Below, piece after piece: positions 15,205-23,068 of a DNA stretch of 23,068 nt. The DNA is taken from contig JBKDZL010000073.1 in the NCBI GenBank assembly GCA_047971145.1, positions 1 through 23,068 on the forward strand, in the 5' to 3' direction. The stretch is from JBKDZL01 sp047971145 (GTDB lineage Bacteria > Bacillota_I > Bacilli_A > Erysipelotrichales > Erysipelotrichaceae). Position 1 is the stretch's first letter. Every line of letters starts with the position of its first letter. Under the pieces are notes generated by a model that worked only from the letters and a program-made list of their open reading frames with translations, was not told the origin of the DNA and searched no databases. Both the position numbers and the translations under genes were made by a program.

Positions 15205-15549
15205 ATGATTAATAATCAAATATGTCCAGTTACAACAACACTAAATTTGATTGGCGGAAAATATAAAGCACTAATACTATGGCACACTAGCCAAAAAACA
15301 TATCGCTTTTCAGAGTTAAGAAAATTAGTACCTGAGGCAACCGCTAAAATGTTAACTCAACAATTACGTGAGTTGGAAAGAGATGAGCTAATCAAACGTA
15401 AAGTTTATCCTATAGTACCGCCAAAGGTTGAGTATTCCATTAGTAATAAAGGGAAAACCCTTTATCCTATTTTATTGGCAATGTATGAGTGGGGATCTGA
15501 AGAATTAAATGCTCATGGTGTTTGCCCCTCATGTACCATGAGTAAATAA
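15205..15549 (+). CDS. HxlR-family winged-helix regulator with C-terminal CxxC
   Basis: A 114-residue dimeric DNA-binding protein and the only plus-strand gene here. The family start CPVTTTLNLIGGKYKALILW (7-26) carries the conserved N-terminal Cys7, the residue used by redox- or electrophile-sensing members such as YodB and HypR. The recognition region is TAKMLTQQLRELERDELIKR (46-65), the wing VPPKVEYSISNKGK and the dimer helix LLAMYEWGSEEL. It ends in HGVCPSCTMSK (Cys107, Cys110, Met112), a metal-ligand-like tail. ATG at 15205 follows AGGAGGT by 6 bases. Divergence from copA, the shared -35 and the dyad suggest that it represses itself and controls copA; control of copA and metal sensing are inference. 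It could instead respond to oxidants or thiol-reactive compounds. Confidence 0.92.
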   Translation: MINNQICPVTTTLNLIGGKYKALILWHTSQKTYRFSELRKLVPEATAKMLTQQLRELERDELIKRKVYPIVPPKVEYSISNKGKTLYPILLAMYEWGSEELNAHGVCPSCTMSK

Positions 15550-15567
15550 TATTACAAAATATTATTT
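15544..15567. repeat. AT-only perfect inverted repeat between convergent genes
   Basis: AAATAATATT (15544-15553) and AATATTATTT (15558-15567) pair over 10 bp with the loop ACAA. The repeat contains both stop codons of the convergent regulator and DUF2779 genes, which are only 12 bases apart. With no G-C pair and no T-run after it, it is at best a weak bidirectional terminator. Confidence 0.5.
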
Positions 15568-16935
15568 AGCTACTTCTAATAAGTATTTATAGATAAGAAC
15601 TAACGAATAAGTATCATATGAACAATATTTAAGCAAATCATTTTTTAAGTTAGGAGCTAAAGTTTTTTGATACTGCGCATAGACCTCAATCACTTGAAGA
15701 CCAGATGAAACATTTAATTTTTCATAATCTAATTGTGATATAGCTTGCACAATAGATTTAACACTATAATGACCTCTCATTTTTTGATGATAAATATAAC
15801 CATTATTAAATGGCAGAGAAATATCCACAATTCGTTCTATTATACTATCAATAAAGTAAGCTAAATGTGGAAATTGTCTTTTCAAATCTAATAAGCGTAA
15901 TTTTTCACCACCTTTGGCATTAAAAACTACAATACTACCAGTTGTAGGTAAATCATTTACCAATTTTATTAATAATTGAAGTCTAGCGTCCTTTATTCCT
16001 AAAAATTCTTTGTGTTCTAAATGATGATTCGAATTTAAAATATCTAAAGAATATTGAAAAGGCAAAGCATCGATACATTTCATATTTTTATATGGTGGAA
16101 TAGAATAGGTTTCCCATTCAAAGTCTAAAAAAGCTAAGGGATATTCTAATTGATTTAACCAGTTATTTAATTCTATTTTTTTGACAAAAAGTCCATTATT
16201 TAATTTAGCTTGTTTTTTGGCAAGTTCTAAAACGGGTTTTTGAATAGATTTATTCTCTCTTTGTTGATAATCAGGGTGACATTGATCAATAAAACGACAA
16301 TTATAACGTTTTAGACATTTTTTCAATTCTATTTTATCAGGGATATTAGTATCTAAAGTATTTTGCATTGCTTTAATAATTTTACTATAATCCCTATTAT
16401 GCTCTTTTATCCATTTAATAACCTTTTCATTTGTTTTATGATTACTAGTATAGAAAAACTCACTTACTTCAAATAATTCTTTAGTAATGATTTCATTTTT
16501 TCTAATATAATTTGGATTTAAGTTTATAATAAAAACTTTATTGATATTAAATCCTAAGTTTTTTACAGCTTGGAATATTTGATTATAGTAAATGGGATTG
16601 GTTGCGCTAGGGTTGGTTAAAAAAATCGGATAATAAAGATTTATTTTATTATTTAACACTTTTTGTAATAATGGGATTTTAATTCTTAAAGATCCCATAT
16701 TTATATAACACTCAAAAAACCATTCATAATTATTAAAGTTACTTAATAAATCTTTATTTTTATCATTTTCTTTGCCAATATAACATCTTGTTATAGAAAA
16801 ATAATTTTTAAGCAAGGCAAAAGAGTCCTCATTATTTCTCAATTGTGAAAAATAATATGAAGACTCCTCTTTAGTGTTAATATAAAACAATCTTTTACAT
16901 TTAATATAATCTTTTACATCATTAATTTCAAACAA
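15562..16935 (-). CDS. DUF2779-type protein: Cas4-like cysteines plus RNase H-fold exonuclease domain
   Basis: 457 residues, no proven function known to me. The C-terminal half (about 262-457) fits DUF2779 and looks like a DEDD-type 3'-5' exonuclease: FLDFEWET (Asp271, Glu273), FQYSLDI, GSIVVFNAKGGEKL, a DISLPF strand, MRGHYSVKSIV and YCSYDT (Asp441). The N-terminal half has Cys13 in IKCKRL and the Cx5Cx5C cluster Cys207, Cys213, Cys219, as in RecB/Cas4-like nucleases that hold an iron-sulphur cluster. The PD-(D/E)xK acidic residues expected between them are not visible. There is no ATG. TTG at 16933-16935 lies 6 bases after AGGAG; the TTG at 16941 abuts that site directly. TAGGAG also contains the ppdK stop, so translation is coupled. 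Likely a nucleic-acid processing enzyme; its link to ppdK is positional only. Confidence 0.8.
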   Translation of the reverse strand: MFEINDVKDYIKCKRLFYINTKEESSYYFSQLRNNEDSFALLKNYFSITRCYIGKENDKNKDLLSNFNNYEWFFECYINMGSLRIKIPLLQKVLNNKINLYYPIFLTNPSATNPIYYNQIFQAVKNLGFNINKVFIINLNPNYIRKNEIITKELFEVSEFFYTSNHKTNEKVIKWIKEHNRDYSKIIKAMQNTLDTNIPDKIELKKCLKRYNCRFIDQCHPDYQQRENKSIQKPVLELAKKQAKLNNGLFVKKIELNNWLNQLEYPLAFLDFEWETYSIPPYKNMKCIDALPFQYSLDILNSNHHLEHKEFLGIKDARLQLLIKLVNDLPTTGSIVVFNAKGGEKLRLLDLKRQFPHLAYFIDSIIERIVDISLPFNNGYIYHQKMRGHYSVKSIVQAISQLDYEKLNVSSGLQVIEVYAQYQKTLAPNLKNDLLKYCSYDTYSLVLIYKYLLEVAK

Positions 16936-16944
16936 TAACAACTC

Positions 16945-19563
16945 CTATTTATTTCTAATTTTTGCTTGTGCAGCAGCTAATCTTGCGATTGGCACTCTAA
17001 ATGGCGAACAAGAAACATAATTTAAACCTGCTCGATGGAAGAAATCAATTGAAAAAGGATCACCACCATGCTCACCACAGACACCAAGTTTAATATTTGC
17101 TCTTTCAGTTTTTGCCAAATTGCAGGCCATTTTAACTAATTTACCAACTCCAAATTCATCAACTCTAGCAAAAGGATCATTTTCATAAATGTTATTATCA
17201 TAATAATCATTTAAGAAACTTCCAGCATCATCACGTGAAAAACCAAAAGTCATTTGCGTTAAGTCATTAGTACCAAAAGAGAAAAATTCAGCATCTTTAG
17301 CTATTTCATCAGCAGTTAAAGCTGCACGAGGGACTTCTATCATAGTACCTACTAAATAATCAACTTTAATACCTGCTTTTTCTATTATTTCATCAGCTAT
17401 ACTAACAACGATATCTTTAATAAACTTAAATTCCCTACTCTCACCTACTAATGGTATCATAATTTCTGGAGTTATTTTAAGGTTTGGCTCTTTTTTCATA
17501 ACATTGATAGCAGCCTCGATAACTGCCCTAGTTTGCATTTTAGCTATTTCGGGATAAGTAACAGCTAAGCGACAACCTCTATGTCCCATCATCGGATTAA
17601 ATTCATGTAATGAGGCAATAGTGTCTTTTAATTCATTAACACTTATTCCTAAGTCGTCTGCCAAGGCCTTTATATCATAACTACTCTTTGGCAAAAACTC
17701 ATGTAACGGTGGATCTAAATATCTAATAGTTACAGGTAAGTCTTTCATTACTTCATAAATAGCTTCAAAATCACCTCTTTGCATTGGTAATAATTTTGCT
17801 AATGCTTTTTCTCTGCTCTCAGGTGCCTTAGCAATAATCATTTCTCTCATTGCTTTGATACGTTCGCTATCAAAGAACATATGCTCAGTTCGCACTAAAC
17901 CAATTCCTTCAGCCCCAAATTCTCTAGCCTTTTTAGCATCCTGTGGCGTATCGGCATTAGTTCTAATAGTTAAATCACGAATTTCATCAGACCATTGCAT
18001 AATAGTTGCAAAACTACCACTAATATTAGCAGGTACTGTTTTTAATAATCCCTGATAGATATTACCAGTAGATCCGTCTAAAGAAATATAGTCTTCCTCG
18101 GCAAACTTAACACCATTGACCAAACAATAATTATCAACAAACTTCAATTCACCACAGCCAGCAACACAACAAGTTCCCATACCACGGGCAACAACAGCAG
18201 CATGAGATGTCATACCACCTCTTGATGTTAAAATACCCTCAGCTAAGTGCATTCCTTCAATATCTTCAGGTGAAGTTTCCAATCTAACTAGTACTACTTT
18301 ATTTCCTTTATTAACCTCTTTAACTGCTTTTTCAGCTGTAAAAACAACTTTACCACTAGCAGCACCAGGTGATGCTGGTAAACCCTTAGCTAAGGCTTTA
18401 GTTTCTTTAAGGATAGCGGTATCAAATTGTGGATGTAATAAAGTATCTAATTGCTTAGGGTTTATTTTCATTAGGGCCTCTTCTTTACTCAATAAACCCT
18501 CTTTAGTTAAATCAACCGCTATATTTAAGGCAGCCGTGGCGGTTCTTTTACCATTACGAGTTTGCAATAAGTACAACTTAGAATTTTCAATAGTAAATTC
18601 TAAATCTTGCATATCCTTAAAATGATTTTCTAATTTAGTACAAATACTCTCAAATTCAGCATAGCACTCAGGCATTTTTTCTTTTAAAACTAAAATATCA
18701 TAAGGTGTCCTGACTCCCGCAACAACATCCTCACCTTGAGCATTAAATAAAAATTCACCAAAAATATGTTTTTTCCCAGTAGCAGGATTTCTAGTAAAAG
18801 CAACGCCAGTTGCACAATCATCACCCCTATTACCAAAAACCATAGTTTGAACATTAACAGCAGTACCCCACTTAGCAGGAATATCATTCATTCGACGATA
18901 GTAAACTGCTCTAGGATTTTCCCATGATTTGAAAACCGCTTCAATTGCATTCATTAATTGCTCTTTAGGGTCATTAGGGAAATCTTCAGCTAAAGATTTA
19001 TAATAAAAATTCTTGAATTTTTTAATCATTTCTTTAAAATCTTCAGCAGTGAATTCGCTATCTAATTCAATATTGCGCTCATATTTCATCTCATCAATTA
19101 TTTCTTCAAATTTACTTTTATTTAAACCTTTAACTACATCTGAGTACATTTGGATAAAACGACGATTAGAATCATAAACAAATCTTTCATTGTTAGTAGC
19201 CTTGGCAAAAGCTTCAACAACTTCATCATTTAATCCTAAATTTAAGACAGTATCCATCATTCCTGGCATACTCTCTCTAGCACCAGATCTTACTGAAACT
19301 AATAAAGGATTATTTAAATCTCCAAAATACTTACCACTAGTCTTTTCTAGCTCTTGTAATTTTTCTTCCACTTGTTGAGTAATTTCAGTATTTAGTTTTC
19401 CAGAGTCAGAATAATATTGATTACAAGCCTCAGTAGTTAGAGTAAAACCTGGTGGAACAGGAATCCCTAAATTAGTCATTTCTGCTAAGTTGGCTCCTTT
19501 ACCTCCCAACAAATTCTTCATTTGGCCATTGCCTTCTGTAAATGCATAAACAAATTTTATCAT
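16945..19563 (-). CDS. ppdK: Pyruvate, phosphate dikinase
   Basis: 872 residues, full length. It interconverts ATP, phosphate and pyruvate with AMP, pyrophosphate and phosphoenolpyruvate in the cytoplasm. In anaerobes it often works in the glycolytic direction or supplies phosphoenolpyruvate, the phosphate source of the PTS. The ATP-grasp domain begins with GGKGANLAEM (20-29) and NPLLVSVRSGARESMPGMMDT. The swivelling phosphohistidine domain has LTSRGGMTSHAAVVARGMG, with catalytic His454 and Thr452 at the usual regulatory position. The TIM barrel has VRTEHMFF (557-564), GTNDLTQMTFGFSRDDAG and catalytic Cys829 in GVCGEHGGDP. ATG at 19561-19563 follows GGAGG by 9 bases; the stop is TAG. No DUF299-type regulatory kinase gene is nearby. 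A TATAAT at 19591-19596 may start it. Confidence 0.98.
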   Translation of the reverse strand: MIKFVYAFTEGNGQMKNLLGGKGANLAEMTNLGIPVPPGFTLTTEACNQYYSDSGKLNTEITQQVEEKLQELEKTSGKYFGDLNNPLLVSVRSGARESMPGMMDTVLNLGLNDEVVEAFAKATNNERFVYDSNRRFIQMYSDVVKGLNKSKFEEIIDEMKYERNIELDSEFTAEDFKEMIKKFKNFYYKSLAEDFPNDPKEQLMNAIEAVFKSWENPRAVYYRRMNDIPAKWGTAVNVQTMVFGNRGDDCATGVAFTRNPATGKKHIFGEFLFNAQGEDVVAGVRTPYDILVLKEKMPECYAEFESICTKLENHFKDMQDLEFTIENSKLYLLQTRNGKRTATAALNIAVDLTKEGLLSKEEALMKINPKQLDTLLHPQFDTAILKETKALAKGLPASPGAASGKVVFTAEKAVKEVNKGNKVVLVRLETSPEDIEGMHLAEGILTSRGGMTSHAAVVARGMGTCCVAGCGELKFVDNYCLVNGVKFAEEDYISLDGSTGNIYQGLLKTVPANISGSFATIMQWSDEIRDLTIRTNADTPQDAKKAREFGAEGIGLVRTEHMFFDSERIKAMREMIIAKAPESREKALAKLLPMQRGDFEAIYEVMKDLPVTIRYLDPPLHEFLPKSSYDIKALADDLGISVNELKDTIASLHEFNPMMGHRGCRLAVTYPEIAKMQTRAVIEAAINVMKKEPNLKITPEIMIPLVGESREFKFIKDIVVSIADEIIEKAGIKVDYLVGTMIEVPRAALTADEIAKDAEFFSFGTNDLTQMTFGFSRDDAGSFLNDYYDNNIYENDPFARVDEFGVGKLVKMACNLAKTERANIKLGVCGEHGGDPFSIDFFHRAGLNYVSCSPFRVPIARLAAAQAKIRNK

Positions 19564-19590
19564 GTTTGTTTGCCTCCGTTTGTTAATAAT

Positions 19591-19596
19591 ATTATA
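19591..19596 (-). promoter_or_regulatory. Candidate -10 element of ppdK
   Basis: Perfect TATAAT about 28 bases before the ppdK ATG. The -35 region is a poor TTTAAT at 17 bases. The start would be near 19584, downstream of the ysxC terminator. Confidence 0.45.
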
Positions 19597-19627
19597 ACTT
19601 AAAATTCCAAAAAATTAAACAATTAAT

Positions 19628-19658
19628 AAAAAAATGATAGCCCTTTCAAAAAAGGCTA
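19628..19658 (-). terminator. Terminator of the tig-lon-ysxC unit
   Basis: On the minus strand TAGCCTTTT pairs with GAAAGGGCTA-side bases over nine positions including one G-T, around a 3-base loop (19638-19658). Seven T follow (19634-19628). It lies about 37 bases after the ysxC stop and separates it from ppdK. Confidence 0.85.
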
Positions 19659-19694
19659 ATATTTAAATAAAATTATCTCTAATTATTATTTTAA

Positions 19695-20276
19695 TTAAAT
19701 TATTGATTCAAAAATATTTTTCAATGCTTCTCTATTTTTATGAGTTTGAGCACTATATTCTAAATAATCCTCGGACTTTAGCTTTAATTTTTCACTTATT
19801 AGTTTTATTTGTTTTACTCGTTTGTTACCAGATAATTTATCAACTTTATTTAATAAGAGTAGATATGGTATTTTAGAGTTGATTATCCAATCAAACATCA
19901 ATAAATCATCTTCATTAGGAGTTCTTCTAATATCTAAAATCCAAATAACTAATTTTAAGTTCTTATTCTCTAATAAGTATTCATCCATCATTTTGCCATA
20001 ATTAATTAATTCAGTATAATTTCTATTAGCAAAACCATAACCAGGAGCATCAACTAAAATAACTTTATCATCAATAGCAAAAAAGTTTAGTAATCGAGTT
20101 TTTCCTGGTCTTTTACCGACATACGCAACCTTTTTATTATTTAATAAGGAATTGATTGTTGAAGACTTACCAACATTACTTCTACCCACCATTAAAATTT
20201 CTGGCAAATTACAATCAGGCCAACCTTTTTTATTTAAAGCAGATGTTAAAAACTCAACATTGGAAAAGGCTATCAT
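19695..20276 (-). CDS. ysxC: Ribosome biogenesis GTPase YsxC/EngB
   Basis: A 193-residue GTPase of the EngB/YihA family, needed for late assembly of the 50S ribosomal subunit in Bacilli. The G1 loop is GRSNVGKS (31-38), G2 Thr60 lies in RPGKTRLLNFF, G3 is DAPG (76-79, followed by YGFA), G4 is NKVD (143-146) and G5 is the SAQ at 175-177. The N-terminus IAFSNVEFLTSA with the WP pair is typical. ATG at 20274-20276 overlaps the lon stop by one base (TAATG), so it should be translated by ribosomes finishing lon. It is the last gene of the unit before the terminator at 19628-19658, the same lon-ysxC order as in Bacillus. Confidence 0.97.
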   Translation of the reverse strand: MIAFSNVEFLTSALNKKGWPDCNLPEILMVGRSNVGKSSTINSLLNNKKVAYVGKRPGKTRLLNFFAIDDKVILVDAPGYGFANRNYTELINYGKMMDEYLLENKNLKLVIWILDIRRTPNEDDLLMFDWIINSKIPYLLLLNKVDKLSGNKRVKQIKLISEKLKLKSEDYLEYSAQTHKNREALKNIFESII

Positions 20277-22594
20277 TATCTAATAGCCTCACTTAAAACT
20301 TTATCCATATTATCAACTAAGATAAATCTTACATCATTTTTAACTACTTCTGCTACTTCATCCAAGTCCTTTTCGTTACCTTTTGGTATTAAGACTGTGG
20401 AAATTCCTGATCTATGAGCCGCCAACGATTTTTCTTTTAAGCCACCAATTGGTAATACATTACCTCGAAGGGTCACCTCACCAGTCATAGCAACTGAAGA
20501 TAAAATCGGTTTTTTAGTAATAGCACTAATAAGGGCAGTTGTGATGGTAATACCTGCTGATGGACCATCCTTAGGGACAGCGCCCTCAGGAACATGAATT
20601 TGAATATCATTTTTCTTAAAGAAATCATTAGGTATATTAAATTTTTTCGCATTTGCCTTAATAAATCCATAGGCGATAGTAGCAGATTCTTTCATCACAT
20701 CACCTAATTGACCAGTAATAATCAACTTCCCATTACCATCAAAATAGGTAACTTCTATTGGTAAAACATCGCCACCAAATTGAGTATAGGCTAAACCAGT
20801 AGCAACTCCAACTTGATTATTTTTTTCTTTTTTAGAATACTCAAATTGAACTTTTCCTAATAATTCTGTAATTAGTTTTTTATTTAAAGTAACAGATTTT
20901 TTCTGTTTCTTTAAAATCATCACTACTGTTTTACGACATAGAGTGCCAAGTAAACGCTCCAGTTGTCTAACACCTGCTTCTCTTGTGTAATATCTAATTA
21001 AATGTAAAATACCATCTTCAGTGACCTTAAATTGGTTCTTCTTTAAACCATTATTATTCAGTTGTTTGACAACTAAATGATTTAAAGCAATATTCACCTT
21101 TTCTAATTCTGTATAAGAAGATAGTTGAATGATTTCTAAGCGATCCCTTAGAGCATAAGGAATATCACCCAAATAATTAGCAGTACAAATAAACATGACC
21201 TTAGATAAATCATAATTTTCTTCAATAAAATGATCTTGAAAAGCAGAATTTTGCTCAGGATCTAGAACTTCCAACATTGCACTAGCAGGATCACCCTTAT
21301 AATCAGAACCCATTTTATCAATCTCATCAATTAAAAATACAGGATTAATCACACCAGCTTTTTTCATGCCTTGAATTATTTTACCAGGCATTGAACCTAA
21401 ATATGTTCTTCTATGTCCTCTGATTTCTGACTCATCTCTAACACCACCTACTGACACTTTAACAAATTCTCGATCCAATGATCTTGCTACTGACATTGCC
21501 AAAGAAGTCTTACCAACCCCCGGAGGGCCGACTAGACAGATAATTGGTGCCTTTTGTTGCTTTGCATATTGTTTTACCGCTAAATACTCAGTAATACGCT
21601 CTTTAGGCTTATCTAAACCATAATGATCAGCATTTAGTCTTTGCTCTACAATAGATAAATCTTCATTGTCTTCAGTTATTTGCCACCAGGGTAATTTAAC
21701 AAGCCAATCAATATAATTTCTGACAACACCAGACTCTCCACTAGACTGAGGTAGAGTTTCATATTTTTTAATTTCTTCAAAGAGTTTTTCTTTAATAACA
21801 TCAGGATATGCATTATCACTAATGTAGGATTTTAAATTTTCAATTTCATCACCTTTTTCACTCACATCACCTAACTCTTCTTTAATAGCCCTCATCTTTT
21901 CTCTTAAAAGATAATCTCTTTGATTCTCATCTATTCTATCTTTAACTTTATTATTGATCTCATCTTCAATTAGGGAAATAGCTTTTTCCAATTCAATTTC
22001 TTGAATAACTAAAGTTAAACGCTTATTAATATCTAATTCATTTAAAATAGTTTGTTTTTTCTCAATAGGTAAAGCAAAATATTGAGCGAATTGATCAGCA
22101 AGCAAAGGTGCTGAAACACCCTTTGCCAATTTAGCAATTATCTCAGGTGGTAAAAAGTTATTATGACTTGCTAATTTTTCTAATTCCTTAGCAACCTGTC
22201 TCACTAAGGCAATCTCTTCTAATTGATCACCTCTAATATCTTTTACTATTTCAATATCCGCATAAAAACTTCTATCAGTGTCAGATAGTTTTAAGGCAAC
22301 TGCTCTATCAATTCCTAACAGCTTTACTCTTTGATAACCATTCATTTGTTGAGCGCTAATTACCTTACAAACAGTACCAAAATTATACAAATCATCAACA
22401 ACAGGATTTTCAATTAAAATATTTTGTTGGCTCAGCACAAAAACTAAGTCATTGTTATAGTCTTTGGCATATTTAATAGCATTCAAACTTTTATCTCTAC
22501 CTACTTCAATTGTAATTTCATTGTCAGGAAAAATAATAACTCCCCGACTTACCACGGTAGATAGTGTTAATGTTGTTTTATATTCAAATGACAT
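20276..22594 (-). CDS. lon: ATP-dependent Lon protease
   Basis: A 772-residue LonA protease that unfolds and degrades damaged or regulatory proteins as a cytoplasmic hexamer. The N-terminal substrate-binding LON domain (about 8-205) and a coiled region with QRDYLLREKMRAIKEELG precede the AAA+ module: Walker A GPPGVGKTS (356-364), VGGVRDESEIRGHRRTY, Walker B VFLIDEIDKMG (419-429) and the sensor TANYLGDIP. The proteolytic domain has KDGPSAG with catalytic Ser679 and GGLKEKSLAAHR with Lys722. Absence of a membrane segment between the Walker motifs rules out LonB. ATG at 22592-22594 follows AAGGAGG. It starts 20 bases after the trigger factor stop; clpX, usually between them in Bacillus, is missing. 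Confidence 0.98.
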   Translation of the reverse strand: MSFEYKTTLTLSTVVSRGVIIFPDNEITIEVGRDKSLNAIKYAKDYNNDLVFVLSQQNILIENPVVDDLYNFGTVCKVISAQQMNGYQRVKLLGIDRAVALKLSDTDRSFYADIEIVKDIRGDQLEEIALVRQVAKELEKLASHNNFLPPEIIAKLAKGVSAPLLADQFAQYFALPIEKKQTILNELDINKRLTLVIQEIELEKAISLIEDEINNKVKDRIDENQRDYLLREKMRAIKEELGDVSEKGDEIENLKSYISDNAYPDVIKEKLFEEIKKYETLPQSSGESGVVRNYIDWLVKLPWWQITEDNEDLSIVEQRLNADHYGLDKPKERITEYLAVKQYAKQQKAPIICLVGPPGVGKTSLAMSVARSLDREFVKVSVGGVRDESEIRGHRRTYLGSMPGKIIQGMKKAGVINPVFLIDEIDKMGSDYKGDPASAMLEVLDPEQNSAFQDHFIEENYDLSKVMFICTANYLGDIPYALRDRLEIIQLSSYTELEKVNIALNHLVVKQLNNNGLKKNQFKVTEDGILHLIRYYTREAGVRQLERLLGTLCRKTVVMILKKQKKSVTLNKKLITELLGKVQFEYSKKEKNNQVGVATGLAYTQFGGDVLPIEVTYFDGNGKLIITGQLGDVMKESATIAYGFIKANAKKFNIPNDFFKKNDIQIHVPEGAVPKDGPSAGITITTALISAITKKPILSSVAMTGEVTLRGNVLPIGGLKEKSLAAHRSGISTVLIPKGNEKDLDEVAEVVKNDVRFILVDNMDKVLSEAIR

Positions 22595-22614
22595 TTAAAC
22601 CTCCTTATTTGTTT

Positions 22615-23068
22615 TTAAACAGTAGAAGCTTCAACAAAATCAATTGCTTTACGTAATTTTAAATCATATTGGATTTGAGCAGAATCTAAAACTTCTTTTA
22701 CTTTATCCAGTTCCATTTTATATTGTTCAGCAATATTATTATATTCTTGTTCAACTTCTTCATCACTTACTTCTAGTGATTCAACTTTAGCAATTTCTTC
22801 TAATACCAAACGTAATTTAACCTTAGCTTCAGAGTCCGATTGGAATTGTTTTAATAAATCTTCTTTTTTCTGACCACTAATATTAAAGTATAACTCTTCA
22901 TTATATCCTTGCTGTTGTAGTCTGCTGATAAAATCATTATACATATACTCAGTTTCTTGCTTAATCATTACTTCTGGTATTTCTACTTTAGCGTTTTCAG
23001 TGATTTTAGTAGCTAACTCTGATTGAAATTTTTCTTCAGCTTGACCATCAGCATTAGTTTTTAAATTC
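22615..23068 (-). CDS. tig: Trigger factor, C-terminal 150 residues (5' end outside window)
   Basis: Partial gene of the ribosome-associated chaperone that receives nascent chains at the exit tunnel. The frame is open to the window edge; translated upstream of the internal Met at 22968 it continues ...KFQSELATKITENAKVEIPEV. The visible part is the helical C-terminal arm domain: VEIPEVMIKQETEYMYNDF, the GYNEELYFNISGQ turn, the SEAKVKLRLVLEEIAKVE helix and VSDEEVEQEYNNIAEQY. All are close to the usual trigger factor pattern. The ribosome-binding and peptidyl-prolyl isomerase domains lie beyond the window. The stop is TAA, 20 bases before lon, so both are probably in one transcript. Confidence 0.95.
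   Translation of the reverse strand, partial: NLKTNADGQAEEKFQSELATKITENAKVEIPEVMIKQETEYMYNDFISRLQQQGYNEELYFNISGQKKEDLLKQFQSDSEAKVKLRLVLEEIAKVESLEVSDEEVEQEYNNIAEQYKMELDKVKEVLDSAQIQYDLKLRKAIDFVEASTV

Noticed and set aside
15544..15567. Strong bidirectional terminator between the convergent genes
   Set aside because: The 10-bp stem is perfect but has only A-T pairs and no following T-run, so I list it only as an inverted repeat.
16939..16941. TTG at 16941 as the start of the DUF2779 gene
   Set aside because: It abuts the AGGAG site with no spacer; the in-frame TTG at 16935 has a 6-base spacer.
1..23068. tRNA genes, CRISPR arrays, insertion sequences, prophage genes
   Set aside because: Looked for on both strands; no cloverleaf, regularly spaced repeat, transposase or phage motif was recognised.

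Overview
The window looks like chromosomal DNA from a low-GC (roughly 30% by eye) member of the Bacillota. The gene set points to the Erysipelotrichia/Mollicutes side of the Bacilli. Evidence for Bacillota includes two T-box leaders, SepF, long-form HPF, AGGAGG-type ribosome binding sites and the blocks ysgA-pheS-pheT and tig-lon-ysxC known from Bacillus. Tryptophan is encoded by TGG, so the standard bacterial code applies. None of the 17 visible stop codons is TGA (12 TAA, 5 TAG). All genes except one small regulator lie on the minus strand, so transcription runs from high to low coordinates.

Region 1 (1-7,980) is housekeeping. It holds pheT (cut by the left edge), pheS with a Phe T-box, a TrmH/SpoU-family RNA methyltransferase, ileS with an Ile T-box, sepF and hpf. 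Three naive long ORF starts (pheS, ileS, copA) run through the leader or Shine-Dalgarno, and I moved them downstream. Stem-loop reading gives specifier codons TTC (pheS) and ATT (ileS), matching the genes. The ileS T-box has an unusual bulge and a short Stem I, and IleS itself reads HAGT where the HIGH motif is expected.

Region 2 (7,931-12,806) is a lactose/cellobiose-type PTS locus. It contains two EIIB paralogues, an EIIC, a conserved-looking four-helix membrane protein of unknown role and a LicR-like regulator (HTH, two PRDs, EIIB, EIIA). No lactose-type EIIA and no glycosidase is present. A promoter with an extended -10 and a palindrome at the -35 position separates the regulator unit from the transporter unit.

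Region 3 (12,857-15,567) is a copper-ATPase gene divergent from an HxlR-family regulator. The two promoters share one -35 segment, and a perfect 9-bp inverted repeat covers the regulator's -10. The regulator ends in a CxxC tail, so this could be an atypical metal or redox switch controlling copA.

Region 4 (15,562-19,563) pairs pyruvate phosphate dikinase with a coupled DUF2779-type protein. The DUF2779 protein has a Cas4-like cysteine set, an apparently degenerate nuclease half and an intact-looking exonuclease half. Region 5 (19,628-23,068) is ysxC(engB)-lon-tig, without the clpX gene usual between tig and lon.

No gene-free stretch exceeds 300 bases. I saw no tRNA, rRNA, CRISPR array, transposase or phage gene.
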